Assembly: GCA_029207755.1 (NCBI GenBank)
Contig: JARCOQ010000002.1
Span: 15,267,156-15,331,155 of the forward strand
DNA from: Chamaea fasciata
Lineage: Eukaryota > Chordata > Aves > Passeriformes > Sylviidae
DNA: 64,000 bases
Reading direction: 5' to 3'
Below the pieces are notes generated by a model. It made no database searches. It had not been told where the DNA came from and worked only from the letters and a program-made list of their open reading frames with translations. The stretch's first letter is position 1. Each line of letters begins with the position of its first letter. Shown one piece after another: positions 11,157 to 26,600 of this stretch. A program made the position numbers and the translations under genes.

Positions 11157-11513
11157 TAGCAATAATTTAATGGCTGTTTTCCATTTTGTGTACAATTACA
11201 TAAAATAACCTTGACACTGGGCTAGCTGAGAGCACAAAAACATACGTTAAAATGTTGAGCTTCAAAATCTTTTGTGTACTGAATTAATATGAAGCTCTTC
11301 ACTCTTTAAAAAAGTTGCATTTATTTTCCAAACTATGGGAGATGTTTAGTAAAATACTGTGTCAGTCACTCTAAGTTTAATTAAATATTTAGGCGTTTTA
11401 TTTTTATTTTATCTTATTGTTTGTTAGCTCTGTTGTCATGTTTTATGCAGGTTTTGGTGTTCTGGATGTTGTTGTTTCTTGCTCACTTTCCACTGTTGAT
11501 TTTAAATTTACAG

Positions 11514-11574
11514 AATAACCAAAAGGATTACTTTGTTTGTGGAGTCAAGCTTCCTAATTCTGAAGACTTTCAAG
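11514..11574 (+). CDS. UVRAG: UVRAG coding exon (probably exon 11), BARA2-like domain
   Basis: This short exon of 20 codons plus one base lies between a tttacag acceptor and a gtagct donor, for about residues 334-354. The translation contains KDYFVCGVKLPNSEDFQ, a highly conserved UVRAG segment. It is too short to stand out as an open reading frame. The identification rests on the motif, the splice sites and phase continuity. Confidence 0.94.
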
Positions 11575-13712
<2,138 letters not shown>

Positions 13713-14073
13713 TAAGTATATTGTAAATACACTGATTTACTTCCTTCAAAACAACAAATCAACACCAAAAACCCCATCTTAAACAGTTTAGGGTAGTCTG
13801 AGTTGATATGGAATTTGAAGTTACTTATTACTGCTTTCAGTAGCTGTGGAATAGTTGTGGAGTTTCTCTTGGAATTTTGGGATACAATAGAGTAACTCAG
13901 CTTTGTTATTCTATGTCTGTTGGCACATACATGGCTTTCATTCGGCATCCAGTAATTCTAGAAAAACTTAAAATAGTGTTTCTTAGTGTTTCATGAGTTT
14001 TAGATTCTGTTTGGAAAACTTGCCTTTTATGTTTTGCTATCTGCAGTTTATTCCCATAGCCAGCAGCAAATGT

Positions 14074-14127
14074 AGTTTCACTGGGGAGCTGATGCCAGTG
14101 CAGTTTCACTGGGGAGCTGCTGCCAGA
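14074..14127. repeat. 28-bp tandem duplication
   Basis: Two copies of agtttcactggggagctg with following bases start at 14074 and 14102. Confidence 0.8.
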
Positions 14128-14530
14128 ATAGTGGTTGATAAATGGGAGAAAAAAAATAGCCTTCTTTTAACACAGTTTTCTAATCAATTGAAAAAGCACA
14201 GTAACCTGCCACCTACTATGTCAATTGAATATTCGATGTAGAGTTTTTAATTTGTTCTGTAATCATTGTCTTTGAATATGTAGCTACACTTCTGTTGTTT
14301 TCCTTCTAGGAAACCATCTTGCTGTCTTTAAATTCACTCTCTGAATGTCTTCTCCTGCATTTTGGAACTTTGCCTATTTTCGTACTGTCCTGGCATCTGT
14401 GTGCTCTAGCACAAAATTGGTGGCAATTACTGGTTTAGGTTCCCTTTGTAGCCTGAAGCCACTGAACTGCCAGGAATGCAGCACTGACCACTGGTGGGAG
14501 GCCAACTGCTCTGTTCAGATTCTGGGCACT

Positions 14531-14690
14531 GGCAAATTTGCCCAGAGAGTGTATGGACTACCCATCCGTGGAAGTGTTCAGGGCCAGGTTTGATGGGACT
14601 TGGAGCGACCTGGTCTAGCTGAAGGTGTCCCAGCCCTGGCAGGAATGAGATAAGCTTGAAGTCCCTTACAGCTTGGATTCTGTGACCATG
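14531..14690 (+). mobile_element. CR1 LINE 3' fragment
   Basis: A sense-oriented, diverged CR1 tail containing gaagtgttcagggccagg, acttggagcgacctggtcta and a terminal gattctgtga. Confidence 0.75.
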
Positions 14691-15827
14691 TGTGTGTATG
14701 GATGGCTGCAGTCAGGCTTGCAGCATCAGTAACTTCATTTTTCCACAAAAGTTTGAAAAAGGAGCAAAGGAAATGACTGTGGGGAAATGAACTTGTGCAA
14801 AGTAGCTGACTCTATTGACAGGAAGCTGTGAAAAGTCAAATTCTTTTCTTTAGAAATATGCAGTCAAAGTATTACAACATTTTAATACTAATTCCTCATA
14901 ATCCAAGTAAAGATGGAAGGGTTTCACTGTGCCTAGTTGTCAGGATTGGGATGCTTGGAAGTGTCTGATTTCTCTTTGAAGACTAGTGACTTTTGGCAGG
15001 ACAGGCAAGGTAATTTGCCTGAAGATTTAAACTTCCTGAGGTCTTCCTGTTTTGACACCATAAAACACAGCTATATAATTATGTCTTGCCAAGTAATTTT
15101 GATACCATTTTAATAACTTGTCTGAACACGCTTCCTGGGTACCTTAATAGGACATTGACCTGTTTTGCTTCAGTGTAGTTCTTGAAGCAGATGACCATAC
15201 TCCTTCCTGTACATCACTTTGAGAAGGGTTGCAAACTAGAACATTTGTATCTTGAAAACAAATTTCTGAGTAGTAGAACTCCCTGTATGTGGGTGTGTGA
15301 AGATGAATTCAATTTCCTGCTTTCTCATACATACTGGAAAATTTAGTCCTTCATGCTACCACCTTCTAAACTCTTGTGACTTACTACTTGATTTCACAAC
15401 AGATTTCTGAAAAGGAGAGAGTTTAGCTAAGTAAATGAATCCCTGTTGGGCTATTTACCTGTGTTGTGTGAGATTTTTTCAGAATTAGGTCCTGCTGGAG
15501 ATCTTCTCTTCCCAGCTATTGAAGAAACAATCCTACCAACTCCAGGGTCTTATGTCAGATGTCTAAAATCGAAGTTTTCTTTCTAAACTAATAGATCATG
15601 TTTCTCCCGTGCTCCTAATTGTGTTGAGCACAGCAGTTAACATGCATTATTAAATTTCTTTATTTCAGTTACCTGTCCTTTATCAGCTTTTCAAACTCCA
15701 ACATAAATAGTCGAGTAATTGCAGTGATGTAATCCCTATATTTGATCTTTACTATAACACATAGCGTCCTCATTATTGACTGGCTTGTACCTACACACTT
15801 GGCTTTTGGGTTTTTTTCATTGCAGGG

Positions 15828-16941
15828 TGTTGGAGGTTAGGATTTTTCCACTTTTTTTTCTTTTTCAGGAAATTTTTCTCCGTTTGTCGTGATGGGAATG
15901 ACAGATACTTAAGAGAGACAAAGATGTGGCCAGGATGGGGGAGGGGGTGCAGTTGGCTTATGTCTTTTAGCTGGGAGATTTTCTCTTGGGAAATGCAGAG
16001 ATACTGCAAGAATTGGCTGGGGATCAGGGTCTGGGCTCAGCTCTCTCACTCTCTCTCGATCAACGTGGTGACAGTTGTGGTTTTGGTGCCGGACTGCTGC
16101 TGCCCAGGGGATTCACTGCTGCTGTGGAGATTTTTGTCCTTCACTGCTTCTCCTTTCTGTGAGTGAGCCTCTGCTCGCAAAAGCAGCTGTTGAACTGGGA
16201 CCTTTTCAACATCCAACCTCATTGGGAAGGGGACCCTGACCCCTCCCCAGAGGGAGTGTCTGCCAGCTGCTTGTGAAAGCCTGGCTGCTGCTGCCCTGCA
16301 CTGTTATTTTCTGCTGGTGCTTTGGGCTTTCTCGCTACATTTCAACTCCACAAGCAGTGTCCAACCCCCACGGCTCCTGTCACTGCTTTGGAGTTTTTGC
16401 TACACTTGTTTTACCACACTGTTTGTGCTCCTCTCTGCTGTTCTGGCCTGCTGATCTGAGGTTCCTGCTGCAGTCCCTCTGGAGTGTCCCTGAGACCAGC
16501 TACACTCAGTGAATTTGCAAAGGGAGCCCCTTCTCTCTCTTTCCCACCGGCTGAAGTGCCATTAACCGTGTGGAGAGAGGTGGCTGAGCTCACGCCACAG
16601 CGCCCCTGCAGCCACGGGGGAATCATTGCACTTGCCCTGCCTGGCCGGGAGCCACGGGCGCTCCTGCCAGCTATGACTGTAACTGCACCAAAGGGAAAGT
16701 GCTCAACAGCCAAGAGAAGGCTGTGGTTGTGTTTCTGTTTTTCGTTTGTTGTGGCTGCTGTTGTTATTGTCTTGTCATACATATATATACTAGTAAAGCC
16801 CTGATATTCCTTTTCCCATATCTTTGCCTGAAAGCCCCGTTATTTTACAGTTACAGTAATTTGGAGGGAAGGTGTTCATGTTTTCCATCCCAGGAAGGTT
16901 CCCTCCTTCCTTGGCAGACACTTGTCCTTTAAACCAAGACA
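15828..16941. mobile_element. Solo LTR, ERVL-type, copy 1
   Basis: A 1,114-bp element starting TGTTGGAGGT and ending CCAAGACA, with TG and CA ends. It is flanked by a perfect 5-bp target duplication CAGGG (15823-15827 and 16942-16946). Five-base duplications are typical of ERVL (class III) and gamma-type LTRs, and no internal retroviral genes are present. It is homologous along much of its length to 19891-20872. Shared blocks include gccacgggggaatcat-like and ccctagcagacact-like sequences. Direction is uncertain, because neither strand has a clean AATAAA. Confidence 0.85.
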
Positions 16942-19890
16942 CAGGGTTTTTCTGAGATCCTTATTAGGAGTTTCTAGAAATTGTACATTGGAGGAAAAAG
17001 CTGAGGTTTTTGCTCAAGAACAAGTTCATAAGTCCAGGTGTTTGTTTTTAACCAACTTTTCTAAGCCCTCCTGTTGAGCTGGTTAAATATTTTGAGAGCT
17101 TTCAGAATGTAAGTAACTTCTGGGAAATGCTTCATCTGCTTCAGATTGGTTTACTTGCATGATCCAGGTAATTTCTATGAGGACCTTGGGAATTAACAAT
17201 TTTTTCTGCTAAAATAACTTTTACATTATGACTTTGAAGTAGAAGGCTGTGGTGAGAACTTAGCATTTGCCTAGCCACAGTACTGAATGTAGAATGAAGG
17301 ACAGAGTGACTGCCAGTAGCATATAGTATACGGTTAGTGTTATAATTGTAGGGCTAATAATGTTTGTAATCTGCTCAATAACTGTTCCTCGTTTGTATTC
17401 CAAAACCTAATTTTGGTACTACCAAAATGCTCAAAGTTTTCTCCTATGATGTCTATTTTTATGACTTTTTGAATTACCATGATAAGGCAAGAATATGATT
17501 TTTACAAAATTTCTCATAACTCACTGCTTCAGTGGTCCCTTTCAGCATCTCCAGAGTGCATGCAATATGTAGGAAGAAAGAATTCTCAGAAGTTGTGGAG
17601 TCTGAAAGATTTCAAAGCAACGAGTGCACTTTGAGTCAGTTTTCAGAGGACTCTGTGTTTGGCAGGAGTTTAAATATTGAACTTGTTGTTATTCAGTGTT
17701 ACAAAGGCCAAAAATATATAAAACATTTAAAGATAAATAAATAGGACTCAGGCAGTAACGGAAGAAACCTGATCAAGTCTGGTGCATTTTTTTGCAGGAA
17801 CATTTGGCATTAGTTGGGCTGAGATAACAGTAAACAACTGCAAAGGTTTCCTTGGCATTTTGTAATTTATAGAAAGGCTGTTTTTTTTTTTCTTTCAGTC
17901 TGCCTGACAAACACAGACAGCAAAAGCCAATGGATTCAAACAGCTACCGTGCAAGTCTTGGGCATGTACATTGAGGCATCTGACATCTTTGCAGTATTTT
18001 TATGACTGATGTACCTCAGGAACCAAAAGTTGTGTGAAATGGTGTAAGAGGGAGGGAAATTAAGGATGCTACCTACCATGGGTTACTTGTCCTGTCTAAA
18101 TGCCTTTTGTTGTCATTAAAATAGGAAATATCTGTCTATTGTAGTACTGGGTCCTCATAGAAAATAGGGTCAAAATACAGCTAAATAACAATGTAGCTAA
18201 AAGGGATAGGTTTGTTCCTGAAGTAATTTCTCTGATGTGGAGTTACACCTCAAATTTGTCTTTTTCTGCAGCTCAGCTTGATCATTATTGAGAACCTCAA
18301 GCATGCCAGAAGATTGCAGTGATTAGTCATTTTTTGTCTTGATGTTTGATTTCTCTAGGTGCTGATACTTTGAAGGCCAGTTTGATTTCATTGCTGTAGC
18401 CCTTGTGGGAAGGGCAAATATATAACTTAAAAATTAACCGGGTCTTCTTCTACCGTGATGGTGCAGGCTTGTTGCAACTGAAGAGTGTATCTAGCATGAA
18501 CCACAGGTGCCCTTCTTGGGTCTACAGAGTGGTTCTGTTTTCCTTAAGGATGCAAATCATTGAGTAAGTTTAACTTCATACAAATAAAGTTGATGTACAA
18601 GGTCTGCAGCACCTTTGCATGCGGAGAATGTCGATGTATCTCCACAGTTTGTTGACTGAATCTTGATCTCAAACCCCAGTAGACCGGATCACTCCAGTTT
18701 GGGGTGCTTTTCATTAGTTTAGGGAATGAAATTTCAGAGAAGTGGAGAAGATTAAGTAAATCAGGCAGGGCATATTTTGAATCTGCACATACTTAAGCAC
18801 TTATTTTAGTACATTGGTGTTGTATTTTAGACTTACTCATTTGCATTGCTCAGGAAAAGTGGTATGTTTTGTGTGGTTTACACGGTGTTAAATCATGAAA
18901 AGTGAGTTACTGACAGTGGAAGTTCTGATGTAAAAAATTTCAGGCCACTGAGTAAAGCAGACAAATGGGATTCCTTGCCAGTTCTGGTCCAAAAATGCTT
19001 CCAAATTATCTTTCTCAATGTATTATCTTTAATTTCTTTTAAGTGTGGCAAGAGGGATTTGCAGATAACTGGAGATAAGTGTTGCTGAACTGGCCTATGG
19101 GTAATTTTGGAGCATTTGCTTGTTGAATGAGCATAGTCTGTAAGTGTTCCTCCTCATTGTGGCCTTACTCCAGTTTGAAAGAATGGGAAAATCAGGATTT
19201 CAGCTGCAGTAAACCTAGTACACCACCACTTAAGTTGTTGTTGCTCTGTGCCTGGTAACAGATAAGTCACTTGCAAACAAAATAGTCTGAAAAATCAGAA
19301 CACAAGCACGTGTGACGTTAAGATTTTCCGAAACAATTGAGAAGTCTTTAATCATATTAATCATACTAAATCATATTTGGTACTTTGACTGAGGTAATGA
19401 AATGGCAGCTTTGGGAAGAAATCTTGGCAAACTTAGATGGAGGGACATGGTTGCTTGAGAAATTGAATAGCTGTCAAAAAAGTTGCTTCTTTGGGATAGG
19501 TTGAGTGTGTGTTAAGGGTTCAGCTCTATTGCTCAAAGAATGCTTTTTGCTATGAACTTAACTTGAACTGTATTTTACATTCTACAATTCTTGAGGATAT
19601 TTAGGTACAGTCCTGGCTTATTTGATTCTTGATTAGCAAAACAATGCTTTTGCCTTCATTGAGTCAGCAGATATTGCTGTATCTAGATAAAGAATTAGAT
19701 GAGGTGTTGTTTAATGAATTTAGATACTGTTAACACTATTTCTGGGAACTAGAAGTTTTTACATGCTCCTGGCCAGTCTGAGAAAGCAGATGTTGTTTAC
19801 TGCAGTAGATGAGACCACTGACCCCAGACATTTGAGACCAGCTGAGAAATGCTTCTGTGAAGACATACTAGTCTTAATTTATTCCCATTG

Positions 19891-20872
19891 TGTTGGGGGT
19901 TGGGTTTTCTTTCCTTTTCTTTCATTTTTCTTTCATTTTTCTTTCATTTTTCTTTCATTTTTCTTTCATTTTTACTTGGTGGAATTTTTTCCCACTGAGT
20001 TGGTAAGACGCACATATGGCTGGGTGCTTTAGACAGAGGGAGGTGGCCGGGCCTCAGAGAAAGAGGGTGTCTGGTGGCACTCTGGTTTTTGGGAATTTCT
20101 CTCAGAAAGATAGAGATACCGCGAGAAGAGAGGCAGGTAAAGCTTGGGAGCTGAGGCAGTTAGACATTCTCACTCGCTCTTGGCTTTTGGAGGAGGACAG
20201 TCGAGCTTCTACTTGGGGAAAGAAATTTTGCTACCACTGCTATAATCCAGCCGGGAGCTGACTTTCTTCTGCTGCTAGGCCCCGTATCCCCTGCCCTGCC
20301 GTGATGTCCTGTAGTCCCAGCTATTGCCGGGAAGTTTCTGATACATCTTGTCCATCGCCCCAGGATTTCTGCTCATCCCTGCTGTTCCCGCCTGCTGCTT
20401 CCAAAAGTCCTGACAGGGCATGAGGATCGACAGCACCAGGGGTTTGTGGAGCGAGGCCTCTCTTCCATCCCTCCCTGTCTCAGACAAAGCTGCCATTGCC
20501 ACATGCTCCCTGAGCCCACACCAGAGCGCCCCCTGCAGCCATGGGGGAATCATCGCACCTGCCCTGCCTGCCCAGAGCCACCAGCGCCCCTGGCGGCCGT
20601 GACTGTAACTACACCAAAGGAGAAAGTGCCTGGCGCTGAGAAGGCTTTCACTAGGTTCCTGGTTCTCTTTGTTGTTAATGCCATAGTTATTGTTGTTTGT
20701 TTGCCTTGTTATACATACTAGTAAAAAACTGTTATTCCTATTCTCATATGTTCTTTGCCCAAGAACCCCTTAAATTCAAAATTATAATAATTCAGAAGGA
20801 GGGGCTTTACATTCTCCATTCCAAGGGAGGCTTCTGCCTTCCCTAGCAGACACTGTCTTTCAAACCAAGACA
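19891..20872. mobile_element. Solo LTR, ERVL-type, copy 2
   Basis: A 982-bp sister of the 15828-16941 LTR, starting TGTTGGGGGT and ending CCAAGACA. It has a perfect 5-bp target duplication CATTG (19886-19890 and 20873-20877). Shared features with copy 1 include gactgtaactacaccaaagg, tacatactagtaaa and the terminal aaaccaagaca. It carries an 11-bp tandem array near its left end. No internal genes are present. Confidence 0.88.
19919..19973. repeat. 11-bp tandem repeat, five copies
   Basis: The unit ctttcattttt is repeated five times inside the second solo LTR. The equivalent part of the first LTR has only an irregular T/C tract. Confidence 0.9.
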
Positions 20873-22789
20873 CATTGGAACACTGTACTTCTGTTGAGAT
20901 TTTTTTTTTTTCTAAAACATTACTTCATTTTTTTAAATAAGGAGGGACTTGATCTGTATAAAGTGTCTTCTAGTCAAAAATGATTCTTCAGTGGCAGTGA
21001 GATTTAAAGTGCTGATAGCAAGGTTGTCTGCTCTGTCCTTACAGATAGTCCATGTGTTGTGACATCCATCGTGGCTTGTATGGTACAAGCCTTGAATCCA
21101 AGCTGAAATATGTCATGGAAATGCCCAATTTACTAAAAGCTGTCAGTGTCACTGACTCCATGGATTCTTTGCTGTGATTTTGAGGTGTTTGAAATTACTT
21201 GCTGAAGCAGTAGAATGATACCCTCTTGTACCAAGTGATGACTGTCTTGTCAAGAACTGCCTGACTTTCATAATCTGGATCTTTGCTTTTATTTTCTCTC
21301 TGTGGTCTGTACATACTGAAGCTATTGTGCATTCCCCAAAAGCAAGGTCACAGCGGTTACACTTATCACAGAAAGATGCTTCTGCTTTTGATTATCATCA
21401 TCTGAACTGTTCAGAAAAGCATTTTGAAAATACATTTCATAAAGTTAAACTAATGTTTTCTTTTCCCGTTAAGCTAATTATTTATGTATTGTATAAAGCT
21501 TGAATGGGGATATGCTTTTTCCTCATGGCAGTCTGTATTTTTGTCATCAAATTTGTTTTGCAAGTGTAGCTTTTTCTGTAAAGTAGAAACTCAAAACCAT
21601 ATAGTAATCCAGTCTGAATTTGTTTGTGAGTTGTAACTTATATTTATGTCTTAATCTGTAATTATAAGCAAAATGCATGATTGTAGTCCTTTTTTCTGTC
21701 TTTTTATTTTATTTTGGGTCTTCTGCAGAATATTTGTGCAGTCTCTGCTCTGAAACTTATAAAGTTCTGGTGCAGCTTATCTCAGAATGAAACAGGTTTT
21801 AAAGCTGTGCAGGCAAAACTTCTTGCACCTTGATCTTCAGGTGGAGTGCTAAGATGTTAGGAATGCTGGATATTTTGGTATTTGCAGCTCTTGAGCAGCT
21901 TATTTATCCTAGTATTTAATTTGAAGTGTCCTGGGAAATTGTGATTTCAAGTGAGCTGTCTGGACAGTGGTGGTCCTTCTCACTTAAAAGGCTTTCAGTG
22001 TTTAATTTCTTCTAGTTCAGAGAAGTCCCAAGACTTTTAAATAACACAAGCTTCCTCCTCTGGATACAACATTCCATTATAGTGAGCAAACAGGATGTGG
22101 TTAGTTTGGAGGGAAAACACTAGTTCTTTCCTCCCCTGCCTGCCCCCCTTGCAGGCCCTGAAAGGGGGTGAGGCTGAAATAACTCAAACTTCAAAAATAT
22201 TTAAACCTTTTCTTGTACATTCCTCATACTTCAGACATATCAAACAAGAACTTGTGACTTTTTCAGGCCATTATCTTATCTGGATTGTGCTCTTTAGTCC
22301 TATCCATGGTATAAAGCTTGAAACGCATTTTTTTTTGTAACTGACCCATTTTTAATAGTGTTGTGTGAGACACAGTTGTTCCCCCAGATCTGATAAATGA
22401 CTTTGCTATGACATGAGTGACTTACAGTCACAGAAATTACATCAGTTCTTTATCTGTATTATAGTGAATAACTGAGTTTTGGCTGCATTCTGCCAAGTCT
22501 GCTCTGCAGCCACCTCCCTGCAGTCATTTTGCTTACTGTCCTTGAAAATGAGAAGTGAAAGAAAAAGCCAGGTTGAGTTTGTTCTCTGACATATTTGACA
22601 CAGTTGGAGAGGAAGTATCAAAGATAATGTAAACACAGTGATGTGAAAATGCGGTGGTGTCAGCTTCATTTAGTCTTTGGACTAAGATTCCAATCTGCAC
22701 TTAACTACTGGGTAATGTCTTGATGTCCAAATGGGCAGCAGTGATGATTGGTGTTCTCGTGATTTGGAATTGTGACCGGCACTGTTTGA

Positions 22790-23655
22790 CTTTTAAGTCA
22801 ATGATATGGACAGTGAGATGGAGTTTGCCGATGACACCAAGCTGTGTGGTGCTAGCGGACAGCAATGGCATGCGGAGGGACCTGGACATGCTGAAGAAGC
22901 GGCCCTGTGCCAGCCTTGTGAAGTTCAACCAGGCCAAGTGCAAGCTGCTGCACTAGGATTGTAGCAATCCGAAGCACAAGTTCAGGCTGGGTAGAGAATG
23001 GATTGAGAGCAGCCCTGAGGAGAAGGACAGCTCGGGAAAATGGCTGGATGAGAAGCTGGACATACCCTGGTCATGTGCACTGGCACCCAGAAGCCCCTGT
23101 GTGCTGGGCTGATTCCATGGCATGGGCAGCAGTGGAGGAGAGAATTCTGCTTCTCTGTCCTGCTCTGGTGAGACCCCACCTGCAGAGTTGCCTCCAGCTC
23201 TGGGGTCCAGCATCAGAAGGATGTGGAGCTGCTGGAGTGAATCCAGAGGAGGCCACAGAGGTGTTCCAAGGGCTGGCGCCCCTCTGCTCTGGAGGCAGCC
23301 TCAAGAACAGAAGGCTCCAAGGAGACCTTAGAACTATTTCCAGTGCATAAAGGGGCTCCAAGAGAGCTACAGAGGGATTTTGGGCAAGGGCCTGGAGTTT
23401 GAAGGAAGGATGTCTTCCCACTGCCAGATGGCAAGAGTTAGATGGAATATTGGGAAGAAATTCTTCCCTGTCAGGGTGGAGAGGCCTTGGCAGAGGTTGC
23501 CCAGAGAAACAGTGGCTGCCTCATCCCTGGAAATGTGCAGGGAGAGGTAGGACAGGGCTTGGAGCAACCCGGTCTAGTGGGTCCTGCTCATGGTAGGGGG
23601 TTGGAACAAGGTGGATTTTAAGGTCTCTTCCAACACAAACCATTTTGTGATAATT
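22790..23655 (+). mobile_element. CR1 LINE fragment with end of ORF2 and 3' UTR
   Basis: The longest CR1 copy in the window, about 865 bp. Its left part encodes the decayed C-terminal part of CR1 reverse transcriptase with an intact FADDTK block (FADD codons at 22824-22835) and a FNQAKCKLLH-like block near 22920-22955. The 3' UTR follows, ending near cattttgtgata. Frame breaks show that it is dead. Confidence 0.9.
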
Positions 23656-26600
23656 AAGTGTTCTTAAAGCATATGTGTCCTAATTTAGCTTATAAAGCTG
23701 CAAATATTACTGGTCCTTAAAGTTCTGAATCACTTGGAAAGTTAAGGCTATGTAACATGATTCCGAACTAGATTTGGAATTTTACTTAGATTTGTCAAAT
23801 GAGATGTAATATGATATTTAAATTGTGCCACACTTCAGCCTCTGCCAGATAGTTGGATGTGATGTGTAAAAACCATTATTTTACTGACTTCTTCCCTTAA
23901 GAGCTTTCTGAAGTACAGATTGAACTTTGAGACTTTAATATAATTTGGGATATGCCAGAAGTCTGGACAGAAGAGAGAATAAAAGATCTAAAACATATGG
24001 TGTATTACCAAAGTATAAGCAGGTGAAAGCAGTTAAAAATGAAGCAATTTCATAAGCTTTAAAATAGTTTGTGTTAAAGGCAGGTGGTTATAGACAATAA
24101 AAGTGGACTATCAGTATATTGGTACATGTGTGATATTTCTGGATGCAGAGTTCATAAATCACAGAACACAACAGTTAATGTATTTGGACTTGAATTCGTA
24201 AGAGATACTTGAGGTCTGAAATAAATGCGTAGAATTAGGATTTGTTCAACTTTTCGTAACGTGTACAATCTGCCTGAGCCAGGAATCCTGTAGTGATTTA
24301 CTTGAGTGTTCATGAAGCACCAAAGTGACTATGTAAAACAGCTAAAGATGAGCTAAAGATACGAAATTAAATGAGATCCTGATGGTTGATGAGTACTTGT
24401 TGAGGATCAGCTGGAAAAAGTAGGACAGTGAAGAGTGTTTAGTGGTTAGAGTAGAATACTTAGCACAATTTATTTGAGTTGTAAGAATGGTCTAATGCTT
24501 AAAACACCACAAGTAGTCTAATAGTTTTAGCTTTGAAACAGGCCTCTGCTTTTCCAGAATCAGTATCTGTGGGCAACTTTAAAAGATCTGTTTTTCTGTA
24601 GTCAGTTTTCTGTTTTTTAAATACATCAGTATTAGTGAGCAGTTTTGGAAGCCACTATATTAGCAAATTGTTGCCTGTGCTCTTACCAAAGCCAGGGGTT
24701 TTGAAAGTCAGTAAGAGATGGGTTGCAACCGCTTCTTTTGTTGAGAAGTCAATAATATTCCTTATAAGGAAAAAAACCCCCCACCAGAATAGATTATGGA
24801 TATGAACTGCAGACATCGCACCTCAAACTGTAAATATGAAAGTGAAAAATACTTGCAAGAAGCTTTTTCTCCATCTGCCCCTGAAATTTATTTGTTTTAC
24901 TTTCAGCAGCACATGAGCAGAATCTACTTTGTTACATCTTGAATCATGGAAAAGACTTAAATTAATAATGGAAGGTGACTTAACTTTCCTACTGCTAGGA
25001 AGGATAAAGTTTATTTAGAAGAAAGTGTTACCACAGCTGAGTGTATAGGGCAGTGTGAACTTGCCTTAGAGGTGATACATTAGGCTTCCTTGTAGCTGTA
25101 GCTTTATGATTAGAAGGTTATCTCCTTGTATGTGTATGAACGGCAACGCGGAGCAGTGGCTTGTGGTCTCGTGCGGTGGGCTGCAGCCTCTGGATCAGGT
25201 CCTGCAGGGATCCCATAGAACTACAGACCTGACTACTAGCAGAAATGCCTTCAGGCCCCTAGACAAGCACAACTGGCAAAAGTGTTCATCTGAAATCCTG
25301 TCTGCTACTCCTGTACTGCCACCACACCACAAATGTGTTTGTACATATTCAGGAATCCTTCTTGAACTGAAAACTGGAATTTGCCTTGGTTTGCCAATGA
25401 GATTTCTGTTCAGCTGTTGAATTTGCATGAATCAACTGGAGTGGACATGCTGATAACCAGCCACTATTGGTTTTTGATATTGACTGGAAACACATATATT
25501 TGGTTTCTCTGTTTTAATAGAAAGACTTTTAAACCAGAGTGGATGATTTAGTATCCTGTCTAGTCTTTGTAACCTTGATGTGATTTACTGTAATGAGATT
25601 ATACTTTGCTTTTAAGTTTCTTAGAATTACATGTGTTTGTTATGTCTACAGAGTGTTCTACTTGATTAAATGCCACCCTATTATAAAATCTAATTAGACT
25701 CAGCAAAGTAATGGCTTCCTGAGAGTCCTGTTGATGGTGTAGTTGAGTACCTTTAAGCTTGATACCTACAAGAATGATATTTTTTATGCAAGTATTCAAA
25801 CTAACTATTTAAGAACTTAGCATTTGTGAAGTGTTGTGAGGTCCTTGAACTCAAAACTTAATTCCATTATTGATGGTAGTGTGCTGGTTTTGTAGTTTCA
25901 GTGTGGATTACAGGTAGACTTTCAGCTGTTTTTTATTTAGAAGTCTGACTTGATGTTACTTTTCCCCATCAGGGTAACTTTAAACCCAGCATGTAACCTC
26001 TGCCTCACTTTTTCTTTTTCACAACTCTATTGAGCCTTGACCTGGTCACACTTGTTTCCTTACTCATTGCATATCAGCAGATCCTCCATAGGTTAAAATA
26101 TTTGAATATTAGGTGCCTTTGATAGAAAAGCAAGTTTTAAGCTGAAGAGGTTTTTATCCAGTAGCTGATGTGTGCTTAGGAAGTGTGGCAGGAAGTAATA
26201 GGGAATGGATTGTAATAAAGGTGGATAATGACTTGCTGAAATTAAGATTGCAGGTGGGGAGGTGGGGCTTATTCCTGGGAACCCTCTAAGCAGGAGCGAT
26301 GGGAGGGAGGTCAAGTGTGTGAGGATGAGAGGTAAGGTTAGGGCAGATGAATTGTCATCTCTATTCTAAGCTCTGCTAAAATGAAGTTATCCAGAGATGA
26401 TTAAAAGTGTCTTTTATCTGATTCTATTATTTTGGGTTTATTTTATTTAATTTTTTGTTGTTGTTGCCATTTGTGAGAAATGACAATGAAAACCTCTTCT
26501 TGTGGGGCTATGAATGCTTGGGTCCTGAACATAATAGTGTTGGTTCACTAGGGGAGAAACTGTTCAGTCATTGTGCCATCACCATAGAAAAGCACAGGTT

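Noticed and set aside
16411..16804. Overlapping 106- and 123-residue frames on both strands
   Set aside because: They fall inside the GC-rich middle of a solo LTR, with parallels in the sister LTR. They are not genes.
25106..25420. 104-residue + strand open frame in the 16.4 kb intron
   Set aside because: It has no splice context in phase with UVRAG, no domain features and Cys/Leu-rich random composition. It is probably chance.
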